DNA of 64,000 bases, taken from an uncultured Lewinella sp. (lineage in GTDB: Bacteria > Bacteroidota > Bacteroidia > Chitinophagales > Saprospiraceae). Each line of letters starts with the position of its first letter. Positions within the stretch are counted from its first letter, which is position 1. Below are positions 16,234 through 29,101 of the stretch, one piece after another. Made by a program: the position numbers and the translations under genes. The notes under the pieces were generated by a model, which ran no database searches, was not told the origin of the DNA, and worked only from the letters and a program-made list of their open reading frames with translations. The stretch is taken from NCBI GenBank assembly GCA_937873655.1, contig CALMYQ010000011.1, forward strand, positions 1-64,000. The letters are read 5' to 3'.

Positions 16234-16533
16234 CTAATCTCGGTCCTTTTCCAGAAAATACCGGACCAGGTCTTCCCATTCCGTTTCAATGGAAACAGCC
16301 GGCACCGGCTTGCCGGCCTGGCGGTACCAGTATCCGGCGTTCCGGTTGTCGCCTTCGTCGCGGTGGAGGAATGCGTGAAGCCAGGCGCCTTCGGGGGTGT
16401 TCATATCCTGTGCGATTTCATGGGAACGATCCCACCGGCCTTTTTTTTGGTACCAAAGAACTTGCAGCGCCAAACTAAATTGATTCGGGATTTCGTTCCC
16501 TCTTAGGCTGCTGACAAAGTTTTCATAGGTCAT
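16234..16533 (-). CDS. Small conserved protein of unknown function
   Basis: 99 residues. GRWDRSHEIAQDM, AWLHAFLHRDEGD and NAGYWYRQAGKPVP recall a small helical protein family I have seen in Bacteroidota with the core W-HA-LHR-EGD--NA-YWY--AG, but I do not know a function. No signal peptide. It is convergent with the oxidoreductase and separated from it by a short octamer array. Confidence 0.75.
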   Translation of the reverse strand: MTYENFVSSLRGNEIPNQFSLALQVLWYQKKGRWDRSHEIAQDMNTPEGAWLHAFLHRDEGDNRNAGYWYRQAGKPVPAVSIETEWEDLVRYFLEKDRD

Positions 16534-16616
16534 ATCCCGGATCAGATTTGGATTCCTGACAATAATACAATAATTTTGGCCATGGTTGAGAATTCAGCCA
16601 CAAAATTGTAGAGAGA

Positions 16617-16650
16617 TTGTTATTGCGGTGTGACCTTCAGGTTAAATTTC
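16617..16650 (+). promoter_or_regulatory. Candidate promoter for the YegP-like gene
   Basis: TTG boxes at 16617-16619 and 16623-16625 precede TAAATTTC (16643-16650), a 7/8 match to the Bacteroidota -7 box, at spacings of 23 and 17 bases. The start codon is 71 bases downstream. Confidence 0.35.
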
Positions 16651-16721
16651 GTCTGAAAGCTTGAACCATATGCGTTCTTTCAACCACGAAACATCCTTAT
16701 TAAATATTTAAACTATTAACC

Positions 16722-17057
16722 ATGGGAAAATTTGTAATCTCCAAGAGAACGAACGGAGAATTTCAATTTAATCTGAAAGCAGGCAACGGTCAGGTAATCC
16801 TTGCCAGCGAAGGTTATTCCTCAAAAGCCAGCTGCAAGAACGGAATCGAATCTGTTCGCAAGAATTCGGCAGTCGAAAGCCGGTTTGAGTTGAAAACTTC
16901 CAAAAACGGCAAATTTTTCTTCAACCTGAAAGCCACCAACGGCCAGGTGATCGGCACCAGCGAAATGTACGAATCCGAAGCAAGCCGCAAAAACGGCGTC
17001 GAATCCGTACAGAAGAACGCACCTGACGCCACGGTAGACGATACCACGCTGGCTTAA
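16722..17057 (+). CDS. YegP-like protein with two DUF1508 repeats
   Basis: 111 residues made of two tandem about 50-residue repeats: FVISKRTNGEFQFNLKAGNG…EGYSSKASCKNGIESV and FELKTSKNGKFFFNLKATNG…EMYESEASRKNGVESVQKNA. This is the DUF1508/YegP architecture, small cytoplasmic beta-alpha proteins of unclear function. A strong hairpin terminator follows, so it is probably a single-gene transcript. Confidence 0.93.
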   Translation: MGKFVISKRTNGEFQFNLKAGNGQVILASEGYSSKASCKNGIESVRKNSAVESRFELKTSKNGKFFFNLKATNGQVIGTSEMYESEASRKNGVESVQKNAPDATVDDTTLA

Positions 17058-17087
17058 GGACTGCGCAAAGATCCTTTGCTAACAAAG

Positions 17088-17132
17088 AAAAGGGCATTCC
17101 CGCTGTTTTACGCTGGGATTGCCCCTTTTTTA
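17088..17132 (+). terminator. Strong intrinsic terminator after the YegP-like gene
   Basis: AAAGGGCATTCCCGCTG pairs with the CGCTGGGATTGCCCCTTT segment around a short loop and is followed by a T-run, about 30 bp past the stop codon. It is an ordinary rho-independent terminator and argues against readthrough into the aldo/keto reductase gene. Confidence 0.85.
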
Positions 17133-17157
17133 TTTCTTGATTTTTACCTTATCTGCA

Positions 17158-18141
17158 ATGCATTATCGGAAATTAGGCAAAACCGGATTCATGATCTCCG
17201 AAGTCAGCCTCGGCGCCTGGCAGATCGGCGGAAAATGGGGCGAAGACTTCAGTTATGAAACAGCCTCCGCAACGCTGAATGCAGCCGTCGACCGCGGTGT
17301 CAACTTCATCGATACAGCCGACGTGTACAGCGACGGAGAAAGCGAAAAAGCGGTCGGCCACCTGCTTCGCTCCAGAAGCGAAAGAATCTACGTAGCCACC
17401 AAATGCGGCCGAAGGATCAACCCCCATGTCAATGCGGGGTATACGCCGGAAGCGCTTCGTGCCTTCGTTGAAGGCAGCCTGAACCGCCTGGGGATCGATT
17501 GCCTGGACCTCATCCAATTGCATTGCCCGCCTACCGAAGTCTATTACCGGCCGGAGATTTTTGAGCTGTTCGACCGGCTCAGGAAGGAAGGCAAAATCCT
17601 GAACCTGGGCGTCAGCGTGGAAAAAGTGGAGGAAGCCCTGAAGGCCATTGAATATCCGAATGTTGCAACCGTCCAGATCATTTTCAATATGTTTCGCCAA
17701 CGTCCTTCCGAATTGTTTTTCCGGGAGGCCCAAAAACGGGATATCGGCATCATCGCCAGGGTGCCGCTGGCCAGCGGATTGCTCAGCGGCCGCTACGCCC
17801 GCGATACGGTCTTTACCTCAGGCGATCACCGGCATTTCAATCGCGACGGGAGCGCTTTCGACAAGGGAGAAACCTTCTCTGGCGTCAACTATGAAACAGG
17901 ATTGAAGGCTGTTGAGGTGCTGAAAGACCATTTTCCCGGAACAGACCTGGCGGCATTGGCCCTGAAATGGATCCTGATGTCGGATGCGGTGAGTTGCGTC
18001 ATTCCGGGCGCTTCACAACCTGCACAGCTGGAAGCCAACGTTAAAGCCGCGGACCAACCGGGCCTGACGGCTGACGATATGTCCTTTATCCGAAAGGTTT
18101 ACGACGACCATATCCGCAAACCGGTGCACTTTCTCTGGTGA
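17158..18141 (+). CDS. Aldo/keto reductase
   Basis: About 327 residues. MHYRKLGKTGFMISEVSLGA is the classic family start. GVNFIDTADVYSDGESE carries the catalytic Asp and Tyr, VATKCGRR the Lys, and LIQLHCPP the His. The NADPH site is in VSCVIPGASQPAQLEANVKA. I chose ATG 17158 because the longer frame runs back into the upstream terminator. The stop codon abuts the uvrA stop directly (TGATCA at 18139-18144), so the two genes converge with no spacer. Confidence 0.92.
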   Translation: MHYRKLGKTGFMISEVSLGAWQIGGKWGEDFSYETASATLNAAVDRGVNFIDTADVYSDGESEKAVGHLLRSRSERIYVATKCGRRINPHVNAGYTPEALRAFVEGSLNRLGIDCLDLIQLHCPPTEVYYRPEIFELFDRLRKEGKILNLGVSVEKVEEALKAIEYPNVATVQIIFNMFRQRPSELFFREAQKRDIGIIARVPLASGLLSGRYARDTVFTSGDHRHFNRDGSAFDKGETFSGVNYETGLKAVEVLKDHFPGTDLAALALKWILMSDAVSCVIPGASQPAQLEANVKAADQPGLTADDMSFIRKVYDDHIRKPVHFLW

Positions 18142-20994
18142 TCAGCCGGCCTTGAGTTTCTCTTCCAGGAATTTGCCCGTATAGGAATTCTTTACCTTCA
18201 GCAATCCTTCGGGCGGGCCCTCGTACAGCAGATTGCCGCCGTCTTTGCCGCCTTCCGGCCCCAGATCGATCACCCAATCGGCAGACTTGATGACTTCCAT
18301 GTTGTGTTCGACGATCAGTACGGAATGGCCTTTGTCAACCAGCGCGTTAAAGGCCGTCAACAGCTTGTTGATGTCGTGGAAATGAAGCCCGGTAGTGGGT
18401 TCGTCGAATATGAAAAGGATATGATCGGATGAGCGTTCCTTGGTCAGGAAACTGGCCAGTTTGATCCGTTGGGCTTCCCCGCCGGACAGGGTACTGGAGG
18501 ATTGGCCGAGCTTGACATAACCCAGGCCCACGTCATACAGCGGTTGAAGTTTGTTGACGACCTCCCGGGCATCCCGGAAGAACGCCAAAGCTTCCTCGAC
18601 ACTGAGCTCCAGGATCTCAAATATGTTTTTGCCTTTGTATTGTACGTCCAGCACTTCGGGCTTGAAGCGCTTCCCGCCGCATTCTTCGCATTCCAGGCGC
18701 ACGTCGGCCAGGAATTGCATTTCGACCACCTGTTCGCCTTCGCCCTTGCAGGTGTCGCACCGCCCGCCGTCCACATTGAAGCTGAAAAAGCCGGCCGTAA
18801 ACCCCCGGATTTTGGACAGCTGCTGGTTGGCCATCAGGCTCCGGATGGCGTCATAGGCCTTGACATAGGTGACCGGGTTGGACCTGGAAGATTTGCCGAT
18901 CGGATTCTGGTTGACCATTTCGACGCTGGTCAGCAACTTCAGGTCGCCGCCCAGCGATTTGTAATAGCCGGGTGATGACGTCGATTCGCCGAAATGCCGC
19001 AGCAGGGCAGGGTAGAGGATCTGCTTGACCAGGGTGGTTTTGCCCGACCCCGAAACGCCGGTAACCACCGTAACGGTATTGAGCGGTATTTTGACGTCAA
19101 TCCCCTTGAGGTTGTGCTGGCGGGCGCCCTGCAGTTGCAGGGAACGGACGCTCTTCCGGCGCACATCCGGCAGGGGGATGATCTTCCGGCCGCTCATATA
19201 AAGCGTGGTCAGGCTGGTGGCCGCCTCGTCGAAGATCTGTTCGTACGGGCCTGCAAATACGACTTCGCCGCCGTGCACCCCGGCTTCCGGTCCGATGTCC
19301 ACCAGGTAGTCCGCATTTTTGATCACGTCCTCTTCGTGTTCCACCACCACTACGGTGTTGCCGAGGTCCCGCAGGGATTTCAGCACTTCAACCAGCCGGT
19401 TGGTATCCCGGGGGTGGAGCCCAACGCTGGGTTCGTCCAGGATGTACATCGAGCTGGTCAGGTTGCTGCCCAGGGTCCGGGTCAGGTTGATGCGCTGGGT
19501 TTCACCCCCGCTCAGGGTGGAGGAAATCCGGCCCAGGTTGAGGTAGGTCAGGCCGAGATCGCACATGAACCGGAGCCGGTTGCGGATTTCCAGGAGCAGG
19601 CGTTTGCCGATCTTCTGGTCGAAATCGGATAATTCCAGGGATTCGAAATAGTCCCTTAACTCGTCAATCGGTACGTGTACCAGGTCGCTGATGGATTTAT
19701 CGCCGATCTTCACATAACCGGCTTCCTTGCGCAGGCGGCCGCCCTCGCAGGTCGGGCAGACGGTACGGCCGCGGTACCGGGCCAGGGTAACCCGGTTCTG
19801 TATCTTGTAGGTCTTTTCCTCCAGTTCGGTAAAAAAGGCATTGATGCCGTAGAAATGCTCGTTGCCGGCCCACAACAGTCGCTTTTCGGTCTTGGTCAGT
19901 TCCTGGTAGGGCGTGTGAACGGGGAACTGGAACTTATGGGCTACTTTCAGAAATTCCTCCAGCCAGAGGCCGTATTTTTCACCTTTCCAGCAGGCAACGG
20001 CGCCTTCATATACCGACAGACCCGGATCCGGGATGACCTTGTTCTCATCAATCCCCATCACCATGCTGAATCCCTCGCAATGCGGGCAGGCGCCGTAGGG
20101 GTTATTGAAGTTGAACAACTGCGGGGTCGGCTCCAGGAAGGACATGCCGTCCAGTTCAAACCGGTTGTTGAACACCTTGAGCTCGTGGTTTTCAACGGCC
20201 ACCAGGCAGTCGCCTTCGCTCTCGTAAAAAGCCGTCTGCACCGAATCGGCGATCCGGCGGGTATTGGCTTCATCGTCAGGCTCAACGCTGAACCGGTCGA
20301 TGAGGATCAGCATGTTTTTATCCTGGATATCCTGCAGTTTTTTGGCGATGAGCTTCTTTTCCTGTTCGAGGAAATCCTCGATGCGGATCAGTTCGTTTCC
20401 CGACTGAAGGCGGGTATACCCTTTTTGAAGCAGCAATTTGAGCTCCTGGCCCAATTCGCGATCCTTGTATTTGTAGGGCAGGCCGATAAACAATTGAACC
20501 CTGGAGCCGGCGGGAAACGACAAGATATGATCGACGACATCCGCGACCTCGTGTTTTTTGACCTGTTCGCCGGAGATGGGCGAAAAGGTCTTGCCGACGC
20601 GGGCATACAGCAACCGGAGGAAATCGTAGATCTCGGTGAGGGTTCCTACCGTGGAGCGGGCATTGGCCGTACTGACCTTTTGTTCGATGGCGATGGCCGG
20701 ACAGATGCCTTTTATGTAATCGACATCCGGCTTTTTCATGCGCATGAGGAACTGTCTGGCATATGCGGAAAGGCTCTCCACATAGCGCCGCTGCCCTTCG
20801 GCGAAGAGCGTGTCCATGGTGATGGATGATTTCCCTGATCCCGATACGCCGGTAACGACCACCAGCTGGTTTTTGGGGATCTTGAGGTCGACATTTTTCA
20901 GATTATTAGCCCGCGCGCCTTTGATGAAAATGGCATTGCGCAACTCGGCATTCCCAGGTTGCTCGTTCGGCATCCCGTTATTTTGCATATTCAT
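18142..20994 (-). CDS. uvrA: UvrA, excinuclease ABC subunit A
   Basis: 950 residues, full length. It is the damage-recognition ATPase of nucleotide excision repair, working with UvrB. Two ABC cassettes are visible, each with Walker A (VVVTGVSGSGKSS; VTVVTGVSGSGKTT), signature (SSTLSGGETQRINL; SSTLSGGEAQRIKL) and Walker B (MYILDEPSVGLHPRD; LFIFDEPTTGLHFHD). Zinc clusters appear as CPHCEGF, CPTCEG and CDTCKGEG…CEECGG. The start MNMQNNGMP has a second Met at residue 3. It is monocistronic by position, convergent with the aldo/keto reductase. Confidence 0.97.
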   Translation of the reverse strand: MNMQNNGMPNEQPGNAELRNAIFIKGARANNLKNVDLKIPKNQLVVVTGVSGSGKSSITMDTLFAEGQRRYVESLSAYARQFLMRMKKPDVDYIKGICPAIAIEQKVSTANARSTVGTLTEIYDFLRLLYARVGKTFSPISGEQVKKHEVADVVDHILSFPAGSRVQLFIGLPYKYKDRELGQELKLLLQKGYTRLQSGNELIRIEDFLEQEKKLIAKKLQDIQDKNMLILIDRFSVEPDDEANTRRIADSVQTAFYESEGDCLVAVENHELKVFNNRFELDGMSFLEPTPQLFNFNNPYGACPHCEGFSMVMGIDENKVIPDPGLSVYEGAVACWKGEKYGLWLEEFLKVAHKFQFPVHTPYQELTKTEKRLLWAGNEHFYGINAFFTELEEKTYKIQNRVTLARYRGRTVCPTCEGGRLRKEAGYVKIGDKSISDLVHVPIDELRDYFESLELSDFDQKIGKRLLLEIRNRLRFMCDLGLTYLNLGRISSTLSGGETQRINLTRTLGSNLTSSMYILDEPSVGLHPRDTNRLVEVLKSLRDLGNTVVVVEHEEDVIKNADYLVDIGPEAGVHGGEVVFAGPYEQIFDEAATSLTTLYMSGRKIIPLPDVRRKSVRSLQLQGARQHNLKGIDVKIPLNTVTVVTGVSGSGKTTLVKQILYPALLRHFGESTSSPGYYKSLGGDLKLLTSVEMVNQNPIGKSSRSNPVTYVKAYDAIRSLMANQQLSKIRGFTAGFFSFNVDGGRCDTCKGEGEQVVEMQFLADVRLECEECGGKRFKPEVLDVQYKGKNIFEILELSVEEALAFFRDAREVVNKLQPLYDVGLGYVKLGQSSSTLSGGEAQRIKLASFLTKERSSDHILFIFDEPTTGLHFHDINKLLTAFNALVDKGHSVLIVEHNMEVIKSADWVIDLGPEGGKDGGNLLYEGPPEGLLKVKNSYTGKFLEEKLKAG

Positions 20995-21078
20995 TGTTTA
21001 TCCGGCAAAAGGGCCAAGATAGGTGTTTTTCGGTTAGCTGAAAAGTGAATTGAACCGATGTGACGGGACGGCAGAAAA

Positions 21079-22041
21079 TCAAAGGCCGTTTTCCTCTACT
21101 TCCAGGATGGCCGCTACGTGCGCGTCGGCGATTTTCTGGCGAACTGCGTCCTTGTTCAATTCTGCTGCTTCCTTTTTGTTATTGTAAAAACCATTCTCGG
21201 TCAGAATTGCCGTCATTTTGGTTTTACGTATAACATAAAACTGGCCTTCCGGTTTAGACTTGAGGTGCCGGTTTTTGAACCCCGTATTGTCCACCAGGTG
21301 CTGCTGGAAAATGGAAGCCAGTTTTTGTCCGCGTTGGCTGCCGTGGAAAAACCAGGTTTCGATCCCGCTGATGCTGTCGGCCGCCCAACTGTTGGCGGTT
21401 GCGGCCGGGGCGGCATTGGAGTGAATGGAGACAAAGATCTTCGGCAGATCGGATTGCAGAGCATTGGCCCTGTTGACGCGTCCTTCCAGGAAATCGTCGA
21501 TGTCGACTTCCGGAACCGTGATGAAGTATTTGACGCCTTTTTTGTCGAGTTGTTCCTTGATCCGGCGGACGATATCGCGGTTGAATTCGTATTCGAACAG
21601 CTGCGTGGTGCCGTCGTCAAAGATGGGCGACCGTTTGCCGGGGGTTTTCTTACCGTGGCCGTTGTCCAGGCACCACATGAACCGGCCTTTTGGTTTAGGC
21701 GTTTCCGTGTGTGGCGGCTCTACAACAACCGGCGGGTCAACTACGGGCGGTTCCACAACCGGCGTTTCCACAACCGGCGTTTCCGGCGTAACGGGCGTTT
21801 CGGGTTGATCAAAGATGTCGTGCTCGAATTCGACGTCCGGAGCGTTGGGCCTGACATCCACATGATCCAGCTCATTGGCGATCAGGACAATGGTGTCGGG
21901 CTTGATTTCCGAACCGTCCTCCGGGATGTTTTCTATGGGTGTCGGTGTCGGCTTTACGGTCGGCTTGGGGGTGGTTTTGGACTTTCCTCCAAAAAGGGAG
22001 GAGAACAGGCCGGCAATGGCATCCAATATTTTTTTGAACAT
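21079..22041 (-). CDS. N-acetylmuramoyl-L-alanine amidase (Amidase_3), without classical signal peptide
   Basis: About 320 residues. The C-terminal 200 residues are a zinc amidase: WCLDNGHGKKTPGKRSP (His), QLFEYEFNRDI (Glu), KIFVSIHSNAAP (His) and AILTENGFYNN (catalytic Glu). It cleaves the lactyl-peptide bond of peptidoglycan. The N-terminus (MFKKILDAIAGLFSSLFGGK) is an amphipathic or hydrophobic helix without a cleavage site. It is joined by a Pro/Val/Glu-rich linker with PVVEPPVVDPPVVVEPP repeats. This suggests membrane-surface attachment or a phage-lysin-like export route. ATG 22041 is preferred over the longer frame starting at 22086. Confidence 0.88.
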   Translation of the reverse strand: MFKKILDAIAGLFSSLFGGKSKTTPKPTVKPTPTPIENIPEDGSEIKPDTIVLIANELDHVDVRPNAPDVEFEHDIFDQPETPVTPETPVVETPVVEPPVVDPPVVVEPPHTETPKPKGRFMWCLDNGHGKKTPGKRSPIFDDGTTQLFEYEFNRDIVRRIKEQLDKKGVKYFITVPEVDIDDFLEGRVNRANALQSDLPKIFVSIHSNAAPAATANSWAADSISGIETWFFHGSQRGQKLASIFQQHLVDNTGFKNRHLKSKPEGQFYVIRKTKMTAILTENGFYNNKKEAAELNKDAVRQKIADAHVAAILEVEENGL

Positions 22042-22152
22042 AGGTCTGATATTTTTTAGCCTTAAATGTAAAGAAAATCCAAACAATCGCCCGTGTAAGC
22101 CGGTGCAGGATATCCTGGGGTGAAATTCGCAAAAATTCGCGTATTCGATTTC

Positions 22153-22197
22153 ATCTGATGCGATTTTTCTGAAAAACCGTATGTTTGGACATCAGAT
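22153..22197 (+). promoter_or_regulatory. -7 box framed by an inverted repeat
   Basis: TATGTTTG (22180-22187) is a perfect match to TAnnTTTG, 38 bases before the start codon of the ThuA/PQQ fusion gene. It lies inside an 8-bp inverted repeat, ATCTGATG (22153-22160) and CATCAGAT (22190-22197). That layout fits an operator over the promoter. The upstream -33 box is not obvious. Confidence 0.45.
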
Positions 22198-22224
22198 TTC
22201 AAGCTAAAACGAAAAACCGGCAGA

Positions 22225-25200
22225 ATGAGATATATCCTCCCCGTCTGGGGATTACTGCTTTTATGGTCTTGCCAGAATAATCAGCAACCGACCCGGTATG
22301 TCAGGAGCGCGAAAACCGTGCTGGTTTTCCAAACCCCGGTCGACAGTACGCGCTTCCGGGATGAAGCGGTTCTTTCAGCCATCAAGGACCTCTCGCAGGA
22401 TACCGCCTATCAAATCGAAATTCTGGACGATTACACCTGGCTGGATGAGGACACCCTTGCCAAGGTCAGCGCCGTGGTTTTTCTGGATGTGCTGGAGGAC
22501 AGCCTCAAAATCTGGCAGCGGACCGCCCTGGAGCGATACCTCGAAGCCGGCGGCGGCATGCTGGTCATCGACGATCACAAAGTGACGCCTTACCTGTGGC
22601 ATTGGTACGACCGGATGCTGAACGACACTATCCGGCCGGACTCGGTCATGGGCCCGCTTGAACTGCTGCAATACGGCGGCGGAAGGGTGGCCCGGAATGA
22701 CTCCACCGCGGTCGATTCGCTCACTGATTGGCAGGCGCCTATCGCAGGCGCACTTGATTTTGTCATCGGTGAAAATGCCTTTGATCCGGCGCGGAAGGCA
22801 TCCCCCATGGCGCCGGAATGGAACCGTTTTACCCGCACCGTGCTGGATGATGACATTTACGAGCCTATGGAAATGGTGATCCTGCCGTTCGGGGAGGTCC
22901 TTTTCCTGGAACGCCGGGGAAAGATCAAACTCTATGACCCCGCGCTGGGGGCCACTCAGGTGGTAGCGGAGATGCCGGTTTGCACCGAAGGCAACTACGA
23001 GGACGGTTTGCACGGCCTGGCGCTCGACCCCAACTACGGTCGCGACAACCATTACCTCTACCTGTATTACTCGCCGCCCTGCGACACCCCCTACCAATAC
23101 CTTTCGCGGTTCGTATTCGAGAACAAGGTCCTGGAGCTTGATTCAGAGATCGTTATGCTGAAGGTGAAAGTTCAGCGGGAAACCTGTTGCCACTCGGGCG
23201 GGTCTGTCGAATTCGGACCTGACGGATTGTTGTACTTGTCCACCGGCGACAATACCAGCTCAAAAGCCTCCGACGGCTATACGCCCATCGACGAGCGACC
23301 GGGCAGGGGCCCCTACGACGCCCAGAAATCGAGCGCCAACACCCATGACCTCAGGGGCAAGGTACTCCGCATCAAACCCGAACCCGACGGCAGTTATTCC
23401 ATTCCCGACGGCAATTTGTTTCCGAAAGACGGCTCCAACGGCCGACCCGAGATCTATACCATGGGTTGCAGAAATCCCTTCAGGATCACCATCGACCAGC
23501 GCCACAACATCCTTTATTGGGGGGATGTGGGGCCCGATGTCGGAGCCGACGGACGCTATGGCCCCCAGAGCTACGACGAATGGAACCAGGCGCGGGCCGC
23601 AGGGTATTTCGGCTGGCCTTATTTTGTTGGGGACAACCAGGCATACCCGGATCGCAATTTTGAGACCGATAGCGTCGGTTTACCCCAAGACCCGCTGCAC
23701 CCCGTCAATGACTCTCCGAATAACTACGGCTCCCGTGAGTTGCCGCCGGCCCAACCGGCCATGATCTGGTATCCGTACGGGATCTCCAAAGAATTTCCCT
23801 TGCTTGGACAAGGCAGCCGGGCAGCCATGGCAGGCCCATTCTATTATACCGACGGCCTGATGCCGCTGTCCAGCATCAAATTTCCGGAGTATTACGTCGG
23901 CAAGTGGTTCATCTATGAATGGGCCAGGAGCTGGATCAAGGTCGTAACCTTCAATGAAGACCAGCAGCCGGTCCAGATCGAGGATTTCATGCCGGATATG
24001 CCTCTGAGCAAACCCATCGAAATGAAATTCGGACCCGACGGCGCCATGTATTTGCTGGAGTACGGCAATATGTACTTCATGAACAATCCGGATGCCAGGC
24101 TGGTCAAGATCGAATTTGCCAAAAACAACCGCCCGCCGGTAGCCAGGGCCAAAGCTGACCGGTTTGCCGGCGCACCGCCGCTCAAAGTCCGGTTCTCCGC
24201 CGAGGAGTCAGCCGACCTGGACAAAGGCGATTCCCTGACCTACGCCTGGTATTTTGAAGGGCAAAAGCAGCCCCTTACCGGCCCGGTAGTTGATTATACA
24301 TTCTTCGAGAACGGGGCCTACAAACCCCGCTTGGTGGTGACGGACCTGAAGGGCGCCAGATCGGAAGCATCCCTTTCCATAGAGGTCGGCAATACACCGC
24401 CGTCCGTTACCCTGTCCAGTCCGCTGAATCAGACCTTTTATTTTGAGGAGCCCGAGATCTGGCCCTACCAGATCCGGATTGCCGACCCCGAGGACGAACT
24501 CGCCGGCGGCATAGCGCCTGAGCGCGCTTTTGTCCATTTTGCCTACGTATCCGACCCGAATTACCTGCAAAGCCTCATCAGCGGGGAAGCTGAGCTGCCG
24601 GACGGACCGCTCCGGTACGTGGAAGGCGCCCGGTTGATCCAAAACAGCGATTGCTACACCTGTCACCACCTGGAAATGGAGAATGTCGGACCGGCATATA
24701 TTGATGTGGCCAAAAAATACAGCGACGACGCGCAAACCGTCGAACGACTGGCCGTCAAGGTCCAGCAAGGCGGCGGGGGCGTCTGGGGCGACCGGCTGAT
24801 GTCGGCCCACCCGCAACTCGACCTGGAGACGACCCGCTCGATGGTTCGCTATATCCTGTCGCTGGACCAGGCGGATAACCGGCCGCTGTCCGGGCAGTTT
24901 GCCTTGCAGGAGCATGTAACGGACCTTCAAACCATGATACCGGCCGGCGAAGGCATGGTGCGCAAACGCCCAGGAGGTTACGTGCTGAGCGCGGCCTACA
25001 AAGACCTCGGCAACCGGCTGGCCAAACCGCAGACGGGGCGGCTGGTGAATATCCTCCGGTTTCCGTTCATTCAGGCTGAAACAGCCTCGGAGATCTATTC
25101 AGGGTACATACCCTCGGGCAGCGCCAGAGGCGCCCAGAATCAGGTCAATCTCAAGGCAAACGGTTATATTCGCCTCGATCAGATCGATCTGACCGGCATC

Positions 25201-25464
25201 CGCCAGGTAAGGATACGGATGCGGAATGACACGACTTCGGTGGTGACGTTGCACCTCGGCAGCCCGAAAGCGGAGCCGGTAGCGTTGAAAGCCCTCGACG
25301 ATCCGTCCGACGGGTGGAATGACATTGTCCTCCCGGTTTCGGTCGCCGGAAAACAGGACCTTTATCTGCTTTTCCAGGCCGAACAGACCTTTGAGATCAA
25401 CCATGGGGGAGCGCATATCCCGAACGATATGTTTTATATTGACTGGCTTACATTTGAACGATAA
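22225..25464 (+). CDS. ThuA-like / PQQ-type sugar dehydrogenase / PKD / cytochrome c / CBM fusion lipoprotein
   Basis: 1079 residues with a lipoprotein signal ([16 protein letters not shown]). Residues about 30-190 resemble a shortened ThuA-like domain ([31 protein letters not shown]). About 215-640 are a glucose/sorbosone-dehydrogenase propeller ([70 protein letters not shown]). About 640-740 is a PKD domain. About 790-890 is a cytochrome c module with the haem motif CYTCH near residue 809. The last 140 residues look like a carbohydrate-binding (CBM6-like) domain. Likely role: oxidation of a sugar or polysaccharide derivative at the cell surface with electrons passed to the haem. The TIM-barrel gene follows after 14 bp. 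Confidence 0.88.
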   Translation: MRYILPVWGLLLLWSCQNNQQPTRYVRSAKTVLVFQTPVDSTRFRDEAVLSAIKDLSQDTAYQIEILDDYTWLDEDTLAKVSAVVFLDVLEDSLKIWQRTALERYLEAGGGMLVIDDHKVTPYLWHWYDRMLNDTIRPDSVMGPLELLQYGGGRVARNDSTAVDSLTDWQAPIAGALDFVIGENAFDPARKASPMAPEWNRFTRTVLDDDIYEPMEMVILPFGEVLFLERRGKIKLYDPALGATQVVAEMPVCTEGNYEDGLHGLALDPNYGRDNHYLYLYYSPPCDTPYQYLSRFVFENKVLELDSEIVMLKVKVQRETCCHSGGSVEFGPDGLLYLSTGDNTSSKASDGYTPIDERPGRGPYDAQKSSANTHDLRGKVLRIKPEPDGSYSIPDGNLFPKDGSNGRPEIYTMGCRNPFRITIDQRHNILYWGDVGPDVGADGRYGPQSYDEWNQARAAGYFGWPYFVGDNQAYPDRNFETDSVGLPQDPLHPVNDSPNNYGSRELPPAQPAMIWYPYGISKEFPLLGQGSRAAMAGPFYYTDGLMPLSSIKFPEYYVGKWFIYEWARSWIKVVTFNEDQQPVQIEDFMPDMPLSKPIEMKFGPDGAMYLLEYGNMYFMNNPDARLVKIEFAKNNRPPVARAKADRFAGAPPLKVRFSAEESADLDKGDSLTYAWYFEGQKQPLTGPVVDYTFFENGAYKPRLVVTDLKGARSEASLSIEVGNTPPSVTLSSPLNQTFYFEEPEIWPYQIRIADPEDELAGGIAPERAFVHFAYVSDPNYLQSLISGEAELPDGPLRYVEGARLIQNSDCYTCHHLEMENVGPAYIDVAKKYSDDAQTVERLAVKVQQGGGGVWGDRLMSAHPQLDLETTRSMVRYILSLDQADNRPLSGQFALQEHVTDLQTMIPAGEGMVRKRPGGYVLSAAYKDLGNRLAKPQTGRLVNILRFPFIQAETASEIYSGYIPSGSARGAQNQVNLKANGYIRLDQIDLTGIRQVRIRMRNDTTSVVTLHLGSPKAEPVALKALDDPSDGWNDIVLPVSVAGKQDLYLLFQAEQTFEINHGGAHIPNDMFYIDWLTFER

Positions 25465-25478
25465 AATCAACCATATTC

Positions 25479-26444
25479 ATGAGAAGGAGAACTTTTATGC
25501 GGCATTCTGCCGGGGTTGCAGCCGGCATTGGCATGCTGGGGCTTTCTGCCTGCAAAGGCAGCGGCAGCCAGGCTGAACAACAAGCTCAGCAGGAAGAAGT
25601 GAAAGAACTGTTTTTCAAGATTTCACTGGCGCAGTGGTCGTTCCATAAGGCCTTGTTTGCCAATGAAATGGATAACCTGGATTTTGCAGCCACAACTAAA
25701 AAGGAATTCGGCATTGACGGCGTCGAATACGTCAACCAGTTCTTCAAGGATAAAGCCAAGGATTTGGCCTATCTCGGTGAAATGAAGAAAAGAGCGGAGG
25801 ACAACGGGGTTAGAAGCCTTTTGATCATGATCGATGGCGAAGGCGAACTGGGGAATGCGACCGAAAAAGAGCGCAAAACGGCGGTAGATAACCACTATAA
25901 GTGGATTGATGCCGCAAAATTTCTGGGTTGCCATTCCATCCGGGTCAACGCAGGCGGCGAAGGGACCATGGAAGCCATTGCCGGACAGGTGATCAAAAGC
26001 CTGTCCGATCTTGGGGATTACGCCGCCACGGCAGGCCTGAACGTCATTGTGGAAAACCACGGCGGCTATTCATCCAATGCCGATTGGCTTACCGGCATCA
26101 TGCGCACCGTCAACAAAGGGAATGTGGGCACTTTACCCGATTTCGGAAATTTCTGCATTAAGCGCGATGGCCCGAATCCCTGGGAAGGAAACTGCGTTGA
26201 GGTTTATGACCGCTATAACGGGGTCAGGCTGATGATGCCTTTTGCCAGGGCAGTGAGCGCCAAAACCCATGAATTTGACGCCGAGGGTAACGAAACGGAA
26301 ACGGATTACGCCAAAATGATGGCCATTGTAAAGGAGGCCGGTTATACCGGTTATGTCGGTATTGAATACGAGGGCGAAACCATGGATGAAGCCTCCGGCA
26401 TCCGGGCTACCAAGGCCTTGCTGGAAAAAGTCGGCAGGATTTAA
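25479..26444 (+). CDS. Exported sugar-phosphate isomerase/epimerase-like TIM-barrel protein
   Basis: 321 residues. The N-terminus [20 protein letters not shown], ending in a lipobox (GLSAC), combines a twin-arginine motif with a lipoprotein site. The rest is a xylose-isomerase-like TIM barrel ([54 protein letters not shown]) with the expected metal-site Glu, Asp and His. These proteins isomerise or epimerise sugars, and exported 3-keto-glycoside pathway enzymes are a good guess. It is closely spaced with the PQQ-dehydrogenase fusion, so the two probably act on the same carbohydrate. Confidence 0.87.
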   Translation: MRRRTFMRHSAGVAAGIGMLGLSACKGSGSQAEQQAQQEEVKELFFKISLAQWSFHKALFANEMDNLDFAATTKKEFGIDGVEYVNQFFKDKAKDLAYLGEMKKRAEDNGVRSLLIMIDGEGELGNATEKERKTAVDNHYKWIDAAKFLGCHSIRVNAGGEGTMEAIAGQVIKSLSDLGDYAATAGLNVIVENHGGYSSNADWLTGIMRTVNKGNVGTLPDFGNFCIKRDGPNPWEGNCVEVYDRYNGVRLMMPFARAVSAKTHEFDAEGNETETDYAKMMAIVKEAGYTGYVGIEYEGETMDEASGIRATKALLEKVGRI

Positions 26445-26466
26445 CATAACCGTCCCGGGCCTGTTT

Positions 26467-29019
<2,553 letters not shown>

Positions 29020-29101
29020 TTTCAATCGTTTTTGGGATTGTTGACCTATTATGGGCCCAATTTAATGATTTTTGAAGTAAAGGGAAGTTAAGAAAACGAC
29101 T

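Noticed and set aside
17119..17157. Longer start for the aldo/keto reductase
   Set aside because: The extra codons are read from the T-run and stem of the upstream terminator; family homology starts at MHYRKLGKTG.
19675..20829. 384-codon plus-strand frame antisense to uvrA
   Set aside because: UvrA is unmistakable on the other strand. The antisense frame shows no domain and follows from GC-rich codon bias.
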